A stretch of 64,000 bases of DNA from Phymatolithon calcareum (GCA_977006965.1 OZ345380.1:372001-436000), one strand, 5' to 3'. Shown: positions 47,701-58,151, counted from the first letter of the stretch. A program made the numbers and translations. Notes: generated from the sequence alone by a model not told the origin.

Positions 47701-48351
47701 AGTGGACCTTTTTCCTGCCGCCTATGGTGTGAATTTGCTCCGTGAGATGCGTGGGCGCGCATGTGAATGATTACGTTGTGGGCTTTAGTTCGAAGGCAGA
47801 CAGGCCGCAGCAAAGGGTGGCACCCTTGTTCTGCGTGATGCGCGGGCGGCGGTCTAGTCGGTTCTACTGTAGGACTGCGTCTGATGCTCGGCGGGTGATC
47901 TCTGCCGAGAGATTTCATTCGAGACGAATGATGAACGGGTTCTGGTCCTCGTTTCGTGACCCGAACTACTATTTATAGATGCATTACAGTTTCGTGGTTC
48001 CACTGTGTCTGTGAACCGCAGAATATTTCCAAGTGCAATTCCACGACGATGAAAAACGTCCGGGCCGCCGTCACCTTTAATGCGGACGTTAAGGCTTCAG
48101 TACCGAAGTTTTCCTTCGATTCCGCTCTGCGTCGAAAACGTGTCTCTCCCAGGACCTTCCCGTTCCGAGAGGAGTGGCCTGGCTCTGCCGGAGGTCACAT
48201 CCAGAGCGAAGACGAGAGGCTGATCGAATGAATTTAACATATCCGACGAAGATTTAGAAGTCTTTATCGGCGCATATCAATTCATAGTGCAAAAGCAAGA
48301 CTGACCATGATGAGGGCACAAGGAATATTCGTAGTCCCGCCCTTTGCGACG
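41794..48351. other. Long stretch without recognised genes
   Basis: 6.5 kb with no family signature on either strand. The largest frames (43,034-43,510 at 158 aa, 46,295-46,723, 44,090-44,473, 47,956-48,231) lack conserved motifs and their composition follows the background. A hairpin at 42,145-42,188 is listed separately. Nothing else was recognised. Confidence 0.4.
42145..42188. repeat. Hairpin, 19-bp arms, one mismatch
   Basis: 42,145-42,163 (ACTGATATCGAACAATTGT) pairs with 42,170-42,188. Loop CCATGA. Confidence 0.8.
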
Positions 48352-48364
48352 AGGATTTTGTCGA

Positions 48365-49338
48365 GGGGATATATGTTGATTTATTTTAAAAGCTCCCAAA
48401 GCCTCAAATTGAGTAACAGGGCAGCTTCTCGGTGTTTTCGATACTCATCTCTCTACTCTCCTTCTAATATCTCCTTAATTCGAATTTCTCTCCCTGTGAG
48501 GGCCCGAGTAAGTCTTTTGCATTCATCTTCCTTTTCTTGGTCCATCTTCATACACCGTAGTATACGTTGCAACACGATAAGCTCCACCACAGCACCAGTC
48601 CCAAAGTATTTCGCCAGAATGGATTTTCTCCACAAAGGAACTCTGTTGAAAATGACTCTCAGGCATCTCAACCTCGCAGTTCTGTCCCTTATATATAGCA
48701 CTCCTGGTAGGTCGTTCGGTACGCCGATCGGGATTTTAACTGTCCGACCCTCTTCTTCCAACGACCAGACTTTGACTGTTGCTTGTAGGCGTCGCTTTTT
48801 TGACACCATACCTTCTTCCGCTTGTTTCAGAGCTTCTTTAAGGTGTCCCTCTTCCCCGAGATACCCAATGTCCTTTGATACGTCTTCCAGATCTTCTTCG
48901 TTTCCCTAGTATTCTTCTGAAAGCTCCAGGAACTTCCTCCGTCTTACCAAGCTTAAGGCGAACCTTTCAGCCTGGTGCATTCTCCTCATCTGTGAGCTGG
49001 CGAGACGGCAGAGCACTCGCATTCTCTCCCTTCGATACTCGGCATATTTTCCGAAAACATATCTGTGCTGCGATAGTAGTCCTTTCGTGATCGGTGTCAG
49101 GTGAATGGCATACTCCCATTTCGCGAGAATCAACGACTTGAAAATCCTGCTGCACGTGGTTGGTTGGAGTCCTCTGACGTTCAAGCCAATTTGGCGGAGT
49201 TTATGTATGCATCCCATCGCATTCCGAACTCTTGAGATTGCTGTATCGTCTTTGACTCCGTTGTTGTTCATACTGATCCCGAGGTAGGACAGTCTCCAGG
49301 CCTGGTGCAGCTCTTTTCCTGCCAGGAAGAATTTCTTC
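48365..49338 (-). mobile_element. 5'-truncated LINE, ATATCC-end subfamily B
   Basis: A minus-strand copy spanning a thumb-region segment (LAGKELHQAWRLSYLGISMN) to the ORF end (GREIRIKEILEGE). The 3' terminus is TAAATCAACATATATCCCC with no tail. The imperfect direct repeat AGGATTTTGTCGA (48,352-48,364) and AGGATTTCGTCAA (49,339-49,351) may be an aged target duplication. The frame is broken, including a TAG after the residues LSEEY that is shared with the copy at 54,548-55,248. Confidence 0.85.
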
Positions 49339-49400
49339 AGGATTTCGTCAAAGAAACACAGGAAGTGCAGTAACAAGTCCTTGCCCTTATTGATTGGCAA
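48453..49400 (-). pseudogene. LINE ORF fragment with internal stop
   Basis: Two frames (48,906-49,400 and 48,453-48,809) are the two halves of one LINE C-terminal region, aligning with residues of the 25,656-26,800 ORF, for example RLSYLGISMNNNG and RIFKSLILAKWEYAIHLTP. They are separated by a TAG and a short gap. About 20 residues near KGLLSQHRYVFGKYAEYRRE are deleted relative to the other family copy (ESAEGLFY missing). Confidence 0.8.
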
Positions 49401-50434
49401 AGAAGGGGACGTTTATCTTGCGCCTTCGATGCTTGAGCAATCGTGCTAAGCCGCTTGGAAATATTGTGTCATGTCCACGATTAAAGCATTGAATTTTTTT
49501 AAAAAATTCGATGATGCTGTAATCGTGGACATACGGAACGTGGTCGTTTTTGCCGATTTTGCTACTTCCAAAAGGCAATTTGGAATCCTACAGAGATTTC
49601 CACTCAAAATGAAAGGAATAGAGAGTGAAGAGACTGAGAAAACAAAGGTGACTTTCTCAGGACATGGACGTCAAGAGGAGAGATGAAAGCCGGTTAAATG
49701 AGTTTTGGCGGGCAAGAGCCTTTGATAGAAGGGCTCGAAAACAGATATCAGGGGAATGTAAGAAGGGGAGGAAAGCAGAATTTTAATGCATCAAAAAAAT
49801 AAATAAAAATCCGTAGTCGTTTCTGCAGACAAAATTATGAGGGAATTCACGTATCAGCATAATTAGTGAATTTAATGTACTCGTATACACCTGCCACTGC
49901 GTATTCGAGAACTTCAACCAATAAGCGCTCACTGTTTATAGAGCGCTATGCACCTGACAGTATCTATGCCTTAACCAATGCGGTTTGTGCGTTGGCGTCA
50001 GCCGAGATCTTCGAAACTATTGGCACAAAATCCCGCTTACGTGCACAAGCTGTGCCCGTTTCTAATCTTTCTGTTTGGTCATTATTTTTGACCACAAAAT
50101 GGATGCGCGATTATTAGCCCCCCTGACATTCACCGCGGCGAATACAAGCGTACATTTTGGAAATGTCAGTAAATCTGGTTTCATATATGTTTTTTTGATG
50201 CGAGTCCATAGTTTCAAAAAAAGAGCGCTATTGTGTTTGTACAAATTTCGGTTGTCATACGCTTTGCTTTCCTCCCCTTCTTACATCCCCCTGCAGATAT
50301 CATAGTATTGAATTCTGACCAATTAAAACATTCTGGATGTCCACGACTGCGAAGCTTCAATTCATCTACAGTACCTTACACTACAGTATTCCCTTCAAGC
50401 CCCTGCGGCAACGCCGTGACGAAGAAAAATTGCT
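49352..50434. other. Intergenic with hairpin
   Basis: A hairpin of about 30 bp arms lies at 49,471-49,532 (ATGTCCACGATTAAAGCAT paired with its near-complement, A/T-run loop). No gene recognised. Confidence 0.45.
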
Positions 50435-50438
50435 TTAA

Positions 50439-50826
50439 CCCACGTGCATGGGGCATGCGATTTTTCGCATATAAGGAAAATGTACATTTTTGATAGCAAC
50501 ATTGTGCTTTTTTAAACTTTTTGTCCTTGTTGAAAATCCTGTTGAAGTGTCGAGCATCATAAAAATATCAGCTATGATTACGAAGTTACATGCGAAATAT
50601 CGCATATAACTGGTTTACTCATAGCTCGCCTTCTTTTCGATAAAATGTCTTTAGTTCTATAGAGCAAAAAAGGAGTCTTCTGAAGGCGAAGAGCATCTGT
50701 ATAGAAGGCAGACAGCCGTCTTCGATTATCAAAAGGAAAAAAATTGGAAAACCGGCGATATTCTGCGAGCTGTGAAGTTTTCTTTGCTTGATATGCGATT
50801 AATCGCATATAAGGTCTGCACGTGGG
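50439..50826. mobile_element. TTAA-flanked MITE (piggyBac-like ends)
   Basis: 388 bp with terminal CCCACGTGCA and its complement TGCACGTGGG, flanked on both sides by TTAA (50,435-50,438 and 50,827-50,830). Wider inverted similarity continues outside (GAAGAA...TTGCTT on the left, AAGCAACTGTTCTTC on the right), so the ends may be longer or the site itself palindromic. ATGCGAT/CGCATA motifs are scattered inside. No coding capacity. TTAA duplication with CCC-starting ends is the piggyBac hallmark. Confidence 0.7.
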
Positions 50827-50830
50827 TTAA

Positions 50831-51103
50831 AAGCAACTGTTCTTCGCAGCGGCCAGACTAGCGTCGAACTGAATTTTCTTTCATACATGTAATTTCTTCT
50901 TACTTTTTTCCTCGTTCTTGCTCTTGAACTTGCGAATGCTGTATGAGCTGTGCTTAGAGGCCAGGGGAAGCACCAATTTAATTGCTGGGAATTGTTCAGA
51001 AACTTGCAATAATTGGAATTTAACTGCTGGAAAGATTGACTCTGCAAGTATGATTATAATTAAACGCAAGTCCCCAATTAAGACACCAATTACAAAAAAG
51101 ACA
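50831..51103. other. Spacer between MITE and MULE
   Basis: AT-rich, with no gene. The 10-bp left flank ATTATATTTC at 51,104-51,113 is the proposed MULE target duplication. Confidence 0.5.
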
Positions 51104-51269
51104 ATTATATTTCGAGGAAATTCACTACGTGGCCACCAAAAGTGGGAAAAATTCACTACATGGCCATCCCTAGCTAAACCGACTCATCCGTTACGGCGCA
51201 CTGTAAGCACGTCGTTGCATTCGTCTGCTACGCTCAACTCACAACGCTCCCGTACTAACCACTCTGAAA

Positions 51270-51960
51270 TCATGGAAAAGAGGGAGCTTGTGCTACAGGT
51301 GGGCGACTACGCTGGATCTATCTTTGATGACTTTGTCAACGTCATGATCTCCCACAAGACGAGAAGCACCAGGAAAAAGTCGTCCGAGAGGAGAGCTCCT
51401 TATGGAGCCCGAGGTCATCGAAAGTGGCACGCTCAGCTGTGCCATTCGCAGCGAAGAGGGACCATTCGATGTGACAGTTACTAGCGAATACTGCGCTACA
51501 CGCTCCTGCGACCACTTTGAAGAGCACATGACGTAATGTAGCCACACCGTCACTGCACTTTTGCACGCTTCTAGGCGCTTGGTGCAGCATCGGGTGTCGT
51601 TCGACCCGTGGAACAAGCACTGCTTCGGGGACGTATGAATGCTAAGAACGTGGGCCAAGCAGCATGAGGGTAGCATCACGCGTGTTGCAGTCACTGGAGA
51701 CCAGCAAGAACGGGATGCTTTATTGCTGTTTGACCTTGTGGCTAAGCCGGGCTGCAAGCGCAAGAAGCCCTACGTGCCGTCCGAAATGAGGGCCCGTCAC
51801 TGCTCCTCATGCGGAAACACTGGCCACTTTTCGCAGACATGCGGGAGCAAAGCATTGGATTTATTTATATTCTTTTCTCGGCGCAGTGTCGAGAATAATT
51901 ATCAAGCTGTTGAACGCAGAAGCAATAAATTATTGTATTCAAGTTCAGTGAAGAATAAAT
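51270..51960 (+). pseudogene. MULE transposase C-terminus (SWIM + zinc knuckle)
   Basis: In broken frames the plus strand encodes a SWIM-type zinc finger, FDVTVTSEYCATRSCDHFEE then HMT-stop-CSHTVTALL. After it comes a C-terminal knuckle HCSSCGNTGHFSQTCG (CxxCxxxxHxxxxC) following the basic stretch GCKRKKPYVPSEM. SWIM followed by a CCHC knuckle is the usual C-terminal order of plant-type MuDR/MULE transposases. A TAA interrupts the SWIM finger between its Cys pairs and another stop follows near 51,637. The DDE catalytic domain is missing. Confidence 0.82.
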
Positions 51961-51991
51961 AACTGGTTATTCCCTGAATTATTGGATCACT

Positions 51992-52663
51992 CTAGCTACT
52001 TTCTGTCACTAGAGCATTGACGTCTTCGATTCCCCACGCACCCGAGTTAGCATGAAGGAACATCTGCCCCTCGAAGTTTGGAGGAATAACGCTTCTTCTT
52101 CTGTCATCCAACGCGCAACCAGCGATAGAGAAAAGCCTCTCGCACATGTTCGACGTTGGTACATTGAATCGAATCAGAGGAAATAACGCGTTTGCGACGC
52201 TTCAATGCGCGCTCGGCTAGCGATATTGAACTGTCATCAACAGTCAAACTCACAGCACAGACAACCTTCTTCAATTTCTCGGTAGCAGATAACTCAGCCG
52301 CTGACATCGCAGAAACGCGTTTCTCCATAATTTTCACAATTCCGGACTCGAAATCAGGGTGATGGATGATTGCCGCCGTCGAGCCCAAGCGGACAGAAAG
52401 TTGTGGGAACTCTTCTATCACCGTATCGAAAAATACCCCGGCGTCCGCCATCGATACGTCATCATTTTGGAGAGCCTTGGTAATTGCATCGAATGAAGTG
52501 AACTCCTCGCATCAGTCGGGCGTTCTCTAGTGTCTAGTTTACTAAACACCTCAATTGAGGGGCGATTTAAAAGCTCGATAAAATCTATAAAACGAAGCCG
52601 GAAAAGCTCGCTCACGCCAGAGTCGTAAGGCCTAGCTTGTCTTCTGTGCGAGGAGTAGCGCAA
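51992..52663 (-). pseudogene. hAT transposase C-terminal relic
   Basis: The minus strand encodes RFIDFIELLNRPS, then MADAGVFFDTVIEEFPQL and a stretch continuous to about 52,150. In a second frame it reads NVPTSNMCERLFSIAGCALD, RRRSVIPPNFEGQMFLHANS and a final GAWGIEDVNALV before a TAG at 51,992-51,994. The S-N-x-x-C-E-R-L-F-S-x-A-G motif is the hAT dimerisation signature. A frameshift near 52,150 separates the parts. It belongs to a different hAT lineage from the element at 19,666 (SNMCERLFS versus SSAEIGRLFS). Confidence 0.85.
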
Positions 52664-53209
52664 CTACTACCTGAAAATCACATCGTGCTGAGCTAGGAAC
52701 GAAAATATGCTGTCTACTCTTAAGAATCAGACCTGCTATGCCGCAAGAAAAAGACTCTCGTCTACGGGTCGGTGCAGCCAAACATGCCAAGGAAACGAAG
52801 GCGCTTAGTCGAGAAGAATGTTGTAGACTATAGGCAGCCATTTCCAAGTCAATATATGTGATTGGTACGGCTCAGGATGTAGTTGAAGAGAAAATCGGTG
52901 GTCTCGCCAGCACGTCACTGCGCGTAAAATGGGTATTAATTTAGCACTCAGTGAAGAAGATTTAGATTGCGACCGTCAAGATTGTTAGCAACAATTCATA
53001 AAATCCTGCTGCTGGTGCTTCAGCCCGCTCGGCACCTTGGGACGAGCTCACACTGGAAAAGCGTAGCATTGCCAAGTCCTGCTTACAGTACTCGTCTTCG
53101 CCAACCTTCATCAGAAAACGCCAATTTTCCTGCTCCATTCGCCACGAAACACTAACCAGTAGACCAACCAAGCTGAAACGCAGACCTCAGAAGCACTGGG
53201 CGCCCTTTT

Positions 53210-54250
53210 GGGGGCTCTCTTCGCTACGCCCTCTAAGATTTTTTGGATGTTTTCAAACAGCCCCTCATTGTTCACGAACTTGAATACTTCTATTTCCTCC
53301 ACCGTTTTGGTGACAACTCTACCAATAGTCTGGCACCTTGATACATTCCGTCCACTACAGCGTAGAAGTAGATGCTCCACGCTCTCTTTGGTTCCCAAAG
53401 AGCAGGTCTTGCATATAGGGTCGTATTCAACGGGAACATCTTGAAAAACTGTTACCAGCGAGCAACATAGTGCGGCAAGTTGATTGAGAGTAGTTTCAGA
53501 GCGCTTGTGGCTTATATTGCACTCTGGGGGTAACAATTACATACTCCGAAGCTTTGTCGACTGGTGCCGATGGACAATCGACCGCGCAGATTCTATGGTT
53601 AAGGATATATTTTGATGCGTCACCAGACTTGACTCCGCAATGCTTTTTCGAGCAAGTTCGTCCGTTTTTTTGTTCCCAGGGAGCCCACAGTAGCTTGGGA
53701 TCCAAATTGCTTACAAGTGATCATATCATCAATCAGCCTTTCCATAGTATCCGACAGCTTGTCATCTCCCCATCTCGAAACCTGAAACCCGCGACTCAAG
53801 ACAGTGGAATATTTTTCCCCCTCGAGGCTCTAAGCCAGAGGTAGGTTTTGATATTTCCGCCAGATCGTGTCGAAATCGACCACGCTAACATACAAGAACG
53901 ATAGACCCTGTTTGTGGCCCAATGGCCTTCGCAAAGTTGCCCCAAGCGTCTGCAGATGCGTTGGTAACTTTTAAATAAAAAACTTACACTTCTTCTTCTT
54001 GTCATCTCCCCATACATCCATCGTTGCCCGGTCAGCGCATCGAGGAAGCTCCTTCTGTCTGCAAACCAGCGAATGTGGTGTACGCATGGGATTCGAATGC
54101 GTTCTATCTCCTCAAAAGCTCAGACCTCCGAGAATATTTCGGCATCGAACAACGAACCCACTGCTTCAATGGTCTTTTCGTGCGAACACATTCGCTCCGG
54201 CAACAATCTTGTTTGATAAATCGTTTCTAATCTCTGAAGCTCATCCAGAG
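53210..54250 (-). mobile_element. Old LINE relic, RNase H family
   Basis: Minus-strand fragments align with the 58,255-60,526 element: SLFDAEIFSEV and IRWFADRRSFLDALTGQRWM (RNase H acidic sites), AIWIPSYCGLPGNKKTDELA (last RNase H motif) and CKTCSLGTKESVEHLLLRC (zinc motif), in at least three frames. It is interrupted at 53,774-53,997 by a plus-strand LINE insertion. It continues past the domain end with PKRAPSASEVCVSAW, not seen in the longer copy. Boundaries are approximate. Confidence 0.82.
53774..53997 (+). mobile_element. 5'-truncated LINE, (TTC)n-tail family
   Basis: 224 bp of 3' UTR matching 63,655-63,852 (start TTTTCCCCCTCGAGG, end GCGTTGGTAACTTTTAAATA then TTC units). It is flanked by CTTGTCATCTCCCCAT at 53,758-53,773 and 53,998-54,013. 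It sits inside the RNase H region of the older LINE relic, splitting its reading frame. Confidence 0.9.
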
Positions 54251-54529
54251 TGTCAGCAGCGCGTTATGAAAGATAACATGAAGTGCTGATCCAGCAATTC
54301 ATCGATACCGCATTTAACTCCAGTACTACTCGTCAACATTCAGTCAATTCATATCGTACAATTAAGTTAGAGAGCGGTGTTCGAACCCACTTCATTTCCA
54401 CCGAGAAGAAAAGGAAGAATTCGAATGCCATGGCAACTACTTTTGCGGCGCAAATCAACCGCAAAGTTTGCAAAGTGAGGAAAACGACTGCCATATGTTC
54501 ATCATGTAGCAAGCTTTATGGTGGCGAAA
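54251..54529. other. Unassigned DNA inside the MULE
   Basis: A plus-strand frame reads ...VCKVRKTTAICSSCSKLYGG up to the LINE insertion at 54,548 and would continue beyond it. Cys spacing suggests a small zinc-binding segment, but the family is unknown. Confidence 0.3.
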
Positions 54530-54547
54530 CATGCATCTGTCGCTTTC

Positions 54548-55248
54548 TACAGATACGTCTTCGGAAAATATGCCGAGTATCGAAGGGAGAGAATGCGAGT
54601 GCTCTGCCGTCTCGCCAGCTCACAGATGAGGAGAATGCACCAGGCTGAAAGGTTCGCCTTAAGCTTGGTAAGACGGAGGAAGTTCCTGGAGCTTTCAGAA
54701 GAATACTAGGGAAAAGAAGAAGATCTGGAAGACGTATCAAAGGACATTGGGTATCTCGGGGAAGAGGGACACCTTAAAGAAGCTCTGAAACAAGCGGAAG
54801 AAGGTATGGTGTCAAAAAAGCGACGCCTACAAGCAACAGTCAAAGTCTGGTCGTTGGAAGAAGAGGGTCGGACAGTTAAAATCCCGATCGGCGTACCGAA
54901 CGACCTACCAGGAGTGCTATATATAAGGGACAGAACTGCGAGGTTGAGATGCCTGAGAGTCATTTTCAACAGAGTTCCTTTGTGGAGAAAATCCATTCTG
55001 GCGAAATACTTTGGGACTGGTGCTGTGGTGGAGCTTATCGTGTTGCAACGTATGCTACGGTCTATGAAGGTGGACCAAGAAAAGGAATATGAATGCAAAA
55101 GACTTACTCGGGCCCTCACAGGGAGAGAAATTCGAATTAAGGAGATATTAGAAGGAGAGTAGAGAGATGAGTATCGAAAACACCGAGAAGCTGCCCTGTT
55201 ACTCAATTTGAGGCTTTGGGAGCTTTTAAAATAAATCGACATATATCC
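54548..55248 (+). mobile_element. 5'-truncated LINE, ATATCC-end subfamily B
   Basis: 701 bp, flanked by CATGCATCTGTCGCTTTC at 54,530-54,547 and 55,249-55,266, a perfect 18-bp duplication. The ORF end reads in frame apart from a TAG after LSEEY (54,706-54,708), the same position as in the 48-kb copy. It then runs unbroken to GREIRIKEILEGE. Ends ...TTAAAATAAATCGACATATA plus TCC, with no tail. Confidence 0.95.
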
Positions 55249-55266
55249 CATGCATCTGTCGCTTTC

Positions 55267-55983
55267 ATTTGGTTGAGACTGTTTCACCAAGCGCTTTGTT
55301 GCTATCCATAAGCTTAACGCTGTCGAAAGCCTGATATTGGAGAGCTTTCATTAGCAAAAAATTATATGAATCTCATACCTCAATTGAGGGAATATTTCAG
55401 TAAACTAGACACTGGTCAATAATGCTTCCGAATAAATACAATAATTGTCGCAACCACGACGATCTCAATAAATACAATAAATATGTGCGACTCAGGAATA
55501 AATTATTGGAACAATAATTTTTATTTTTAAAAATAATTACAATAGCAGTTATTTTTTCCAATGCTTTGTGCGGGAGGCCCAGAATCCACAACCTTGTCGA
55601 GGCAAGACGAAAAAACATCGACGAAGCGGCTCAGTCCATGATCATCAAGCTTAGCGCCTGCGATGACGGAGATGCTTTATTTTGTAAGCAACTGTTTAGT
55701 TGTTTATTTGAAAGCCCTCATTAACACTCCTAAGACTGTACGGGAGCAGCTTTTCGTAACTTGTTCATACTAGTATATCGCCTGGTCCTTAATACAGGGA
55801 CTCGTCGTTTTCCATATTGCCAATTATGGTGACGCTGTAGAGTAGTATGGATGACGAAGATGCTACTCGCGACGAGGGATCTAAAGCACAGAGTAGCGCG
55901 CGCAATAAATTTTACTGCCGGATAGATTGTTTTGACAAACGGATGAGTAGTGGTAGTTTTGGCTAGGGTGAGTTATGAGAGTA
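55267..55983. other. MULE interior, unassigned
   Basis: No recognised coding region. A short plus frame from about 55,847 (MDDEDATRDEGSKAQSSARN) lies just inside the right subterminal repeats and could be a remnant of a MULE-encoded gene. Confidence 0.3.
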
Positions 55984-55997
55984 CGCTTGGCTGAGGG

Positions 55998-56178
55998 GAT
56001 ATTTGATGATTATATTTTTTTGAGAGCTCCCAAAGCCTCACCTTGGAGTAACGGGGCAGCTCTTGCATAATCTCTACGCTAAAGTCATCTGGCTGCTCAA
56101 AACGTTCTTGATTCGTAATTCTCTCCCAGCAAGAGCTCCTGTGAGTCTCTTGCACTCAAACTCAATTTCTGTACTCAT
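55998..56178 (-). mobile_element. Very short LINE copy in the MULE right end
   Basis: 181 bp on the minus strand, matching the last part of the ORF and UTR of the 25,581-26,800 copy. It is flanked by CGCTTGGCTGAGGG at 55,984-55,997 and 56,179-56,192. It interrupts the MULE subterminal repeats, so it arrived after the MULE ends were in place. Confidence 0.93.
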
Positions 56179-56331
56179 CGCTTGGCTGAGGGTGAGTAGT
56201 AGGTTTGGCTAGGGATGGCCATGTAGTGAATTTTCCCCCCTTTTGGTGGCCATGTAGTAAGTTTCCTCATTCTATTTCTTTGATAACTCTACAAGAAACT
56301 ATCGCATGGATACAATGATTTAAAACGTTCG

Positions 56332-56368
56332 AAAAAATAAAGAACGTTTAAAACGTTCTTTATTTTTT
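56332..56368. repeat. Perfect 18-bp palindrome arms, 1-base loop
   Basis: AAAAAATAAAGAACGTTT (56,332-56,349) is exactly complementary to 56,351-56,368, 64 bp outside the MULE right end. Confidence 0.85.
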
Positions 56369-56635
56369 AAAAAGCGTTACCGTCTTTGGTCCCGGGAGAT
56401 GCATCCCGGCATATGGTGACGTTGCTCTCGGGCCGTTGACTGGATCGCGGCAAGAGAATGGGTCGGAAGCCAATTGGCAATCTGGCATTTTTTCGAAAAA
56501 GTGGCATCAAGCTCTGGTTTCACGCCAGATCAACGAAGCGCGTCTGAAATGACATGTGTATGATGCACTACACGTGTACATTTTTTCGAACGTTTTCGAA
56601 CGCCCGAAATAAATTTTTTATTCAAGTTTATTTAA

Positions 56636-57962
56636 CCCTCTCGTACTGCTACAATTGAGGTTTATTGGGACACAGTAAAATAATTCTTTTGAGAGGCCCA
56701 TGCGCATCGAAACACGTCATAGAGTATTTCCTGTCCTTCCTCATGTGTACACGCTCGTACTGAACAAGTTTGGAGTGAGTTCGAGCAGGCTACGCGAAGC
56801 TACAAGCAAAGCCGCGATTTTCGTGTCCAAATATGCCTATTCGTTCAGATGATGTAGACAGTTAGCAGTTGCGCGTTCGGATATTATTTCAAGGTGGATG
56901 TCTTCTTAAGCACAGTACCTGGACCCATTTTTTTCGTATTTACAAAATCGGCTGAAAAAAAAGATACGGGCAGTTCTACATCGAGCAAAACATTCGAATT
57001 TGACCCCTAAACTGAGCTTTTCGGCCTGCGTGTCCTTTGCGGTTCATCTGTGTACCTAATGAGCTACGATCTGACTATAAGTCATAGCGGCCTAGATGGG
57101 AAATGTGTTTTCATGATGAGAGGAGCTTTGGCAGACCACGAGAGAGCCATGTATGCTCTTAGGGCCGTCAAAACAGAGCATTCACGATCGGTCGCCATGC
57201 AGATAGGAATGTATATTATGAAGGCAGTCGCAGATGGAGGAATGGGAGGATCAATTGAGGACTTTGTTTTGCTCTTGACACTTGTCAACCCAGAAAAACT
57301 AGAGTCGTATCATGGAGCAGAGGAATACGTATCGCAGAAGGTGGTCTGGAGAGAGAGCTCCATGAATTCGACTGAAAGGTACAGTTCTGATGTGTACCGC
57401 TGTCATTGGCGGTACATACTAGCTCGTCGCATGGGTTATGCTCCCCGTGTAGATGAAGGATCGCGCAACGGGATATCACCGGAGATCAATAGTGCTCTTC
57501 GAGCGAAGATATAGAGATTGAACCCGTTCCTACCTGCACAACGAAGGAGCGCGGGGGCTCTTCAAAACCATCTATCTTTGTGCTTCCCTTGCAGCGGACG
57601 TCCAATCCGAGAACTTGATGATGTCAAAATGTATGCGGTCTCTGTGATTCTGATGGTAATGCTTCTGAACTGCTTCCTTCCTGTGTACGTCACTCTCTAC
57701 AGTATAGATCCAACAAAACTCACTCATGCTCTGAAAAACTGCACACATAACATTCCTAAGACCGTAATGGTACGACGAACGTAGATTAAAATGGTGCTGG
57801 GGCTCAGTAGCAGCGGCCAATACTCCGAAAGGTGGATTTTAAGACCCGAAATGGACTATCATTGAATTATTTTAACAATAAAATCTGCAAAAAGTATCCA
57901 CAAAATAAGAATGACCCAATCAGGACAGATTTGTCCAGAAATGGATGTGCAGTGCGAGAGGG
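56636..57962. mobile_element. TTAA-flanked element with CCCTCTCG ends
   Basis: 1327 bp with ends CCCTCTCGTACTGCTACA (left) and CCCTCTCGCACTGC (right, complement), flanked by TTAA at 56,632-56,635 and 57,963-57,966. Host LINE UTR resumes on both sides, which confirms the boundaries. piggyBac-like by ends and target. Its interior ORF is listed separately. Confidence 0.8.
57059..57514 (+). CDS. ORF inside TTAA element, family unknown
   Basis: 151 codons from the ATG at 57,059 (MSYDLTISHSGLDG...). Glycine and methionine-rich, with no DDE motif recognised. A second frame at about 57,518-57,784 ends in a hydrophobic segment (VSVILMVMLLNCFLPVYVTL) that could be a membrane helix. It does not look like a piggyBac transposase, so it may be captured host sequence or an unrelated relic. 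Being inside TIRs, it would have moved with the element. Confidence 0.35.
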   Translation: MSYDLTISHSGLDGKCVFMMRGALADHERAMYALRAVKTEHSRSVAMQIGMYIMKAVADGGMGGSIEDFVLLLTLVNPEKLESYHGAEEYVSQKVVWRESSMNSTERYSSDVYRCHWRYILARRMGYAPRVDEGSRNGISPEINSALRAKI

Positions 57963-58151
57963 TTAAAAGCCCCACAGACTTCCGAAGATATGGGCGAGGC
58001 TTCCTCTGATGCTACCTACCTTTGTGCAGCTCACGAAACGCCCACTAGAATCGCGGACGGGAAAACGCAGGATTCAAAGTAATCCTATCTCAGTCCTCTA
58101 CAGGATTGCTGGTGCTTGGATTCGACCGCTTTTTGCCTTGCATTATACGAA

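Larger units (their letters stand above)
51114..56268. mobile_element. Mutator-like (MULE) composite element
   Basis: Inverted ends of about 65 bp at 51,114-51,178 and 56,204-56,268 begin GAGGAAAYTYACTACRTGGC and contain the TTCACTACATGGCCA word twice, with about six differences. They are flanked by ATTATATTTC (51,104-51,113) and ATTCTATTTC (56,269-56,278), a 10-bp duplication with one mismatch, within the 8-11 bp usual for MULEs. A MULE transposase relic lies just inside the left end. The interior is filled with a hAT relic, an RNase H LINE relic and three other LINE insertions. The right subterminal region has about three imperfect copies of a GGCTAGGGTGAGT unit. Confidence 0.85.

Noticed and set aside
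41794-48351. Genes in the 158-aa and similar frames
   Set aside because: No motif, no composition shift compared with background, and overlapping open frames on both strands.
54706-55290. 194-codon minus-strand frame over a LINE copy (also at 48,307-48,909 on plus)
   Set aside because: Antisense of the LINE ORF. It recurs only because the LINE copies are similar.
56636-57962. Calling the internal ORF a piggyBac transposase
   Set aside because: Ends and TTAA fit, but the peptide shows no recognisable catalytic motif, so only the element type is inferred.
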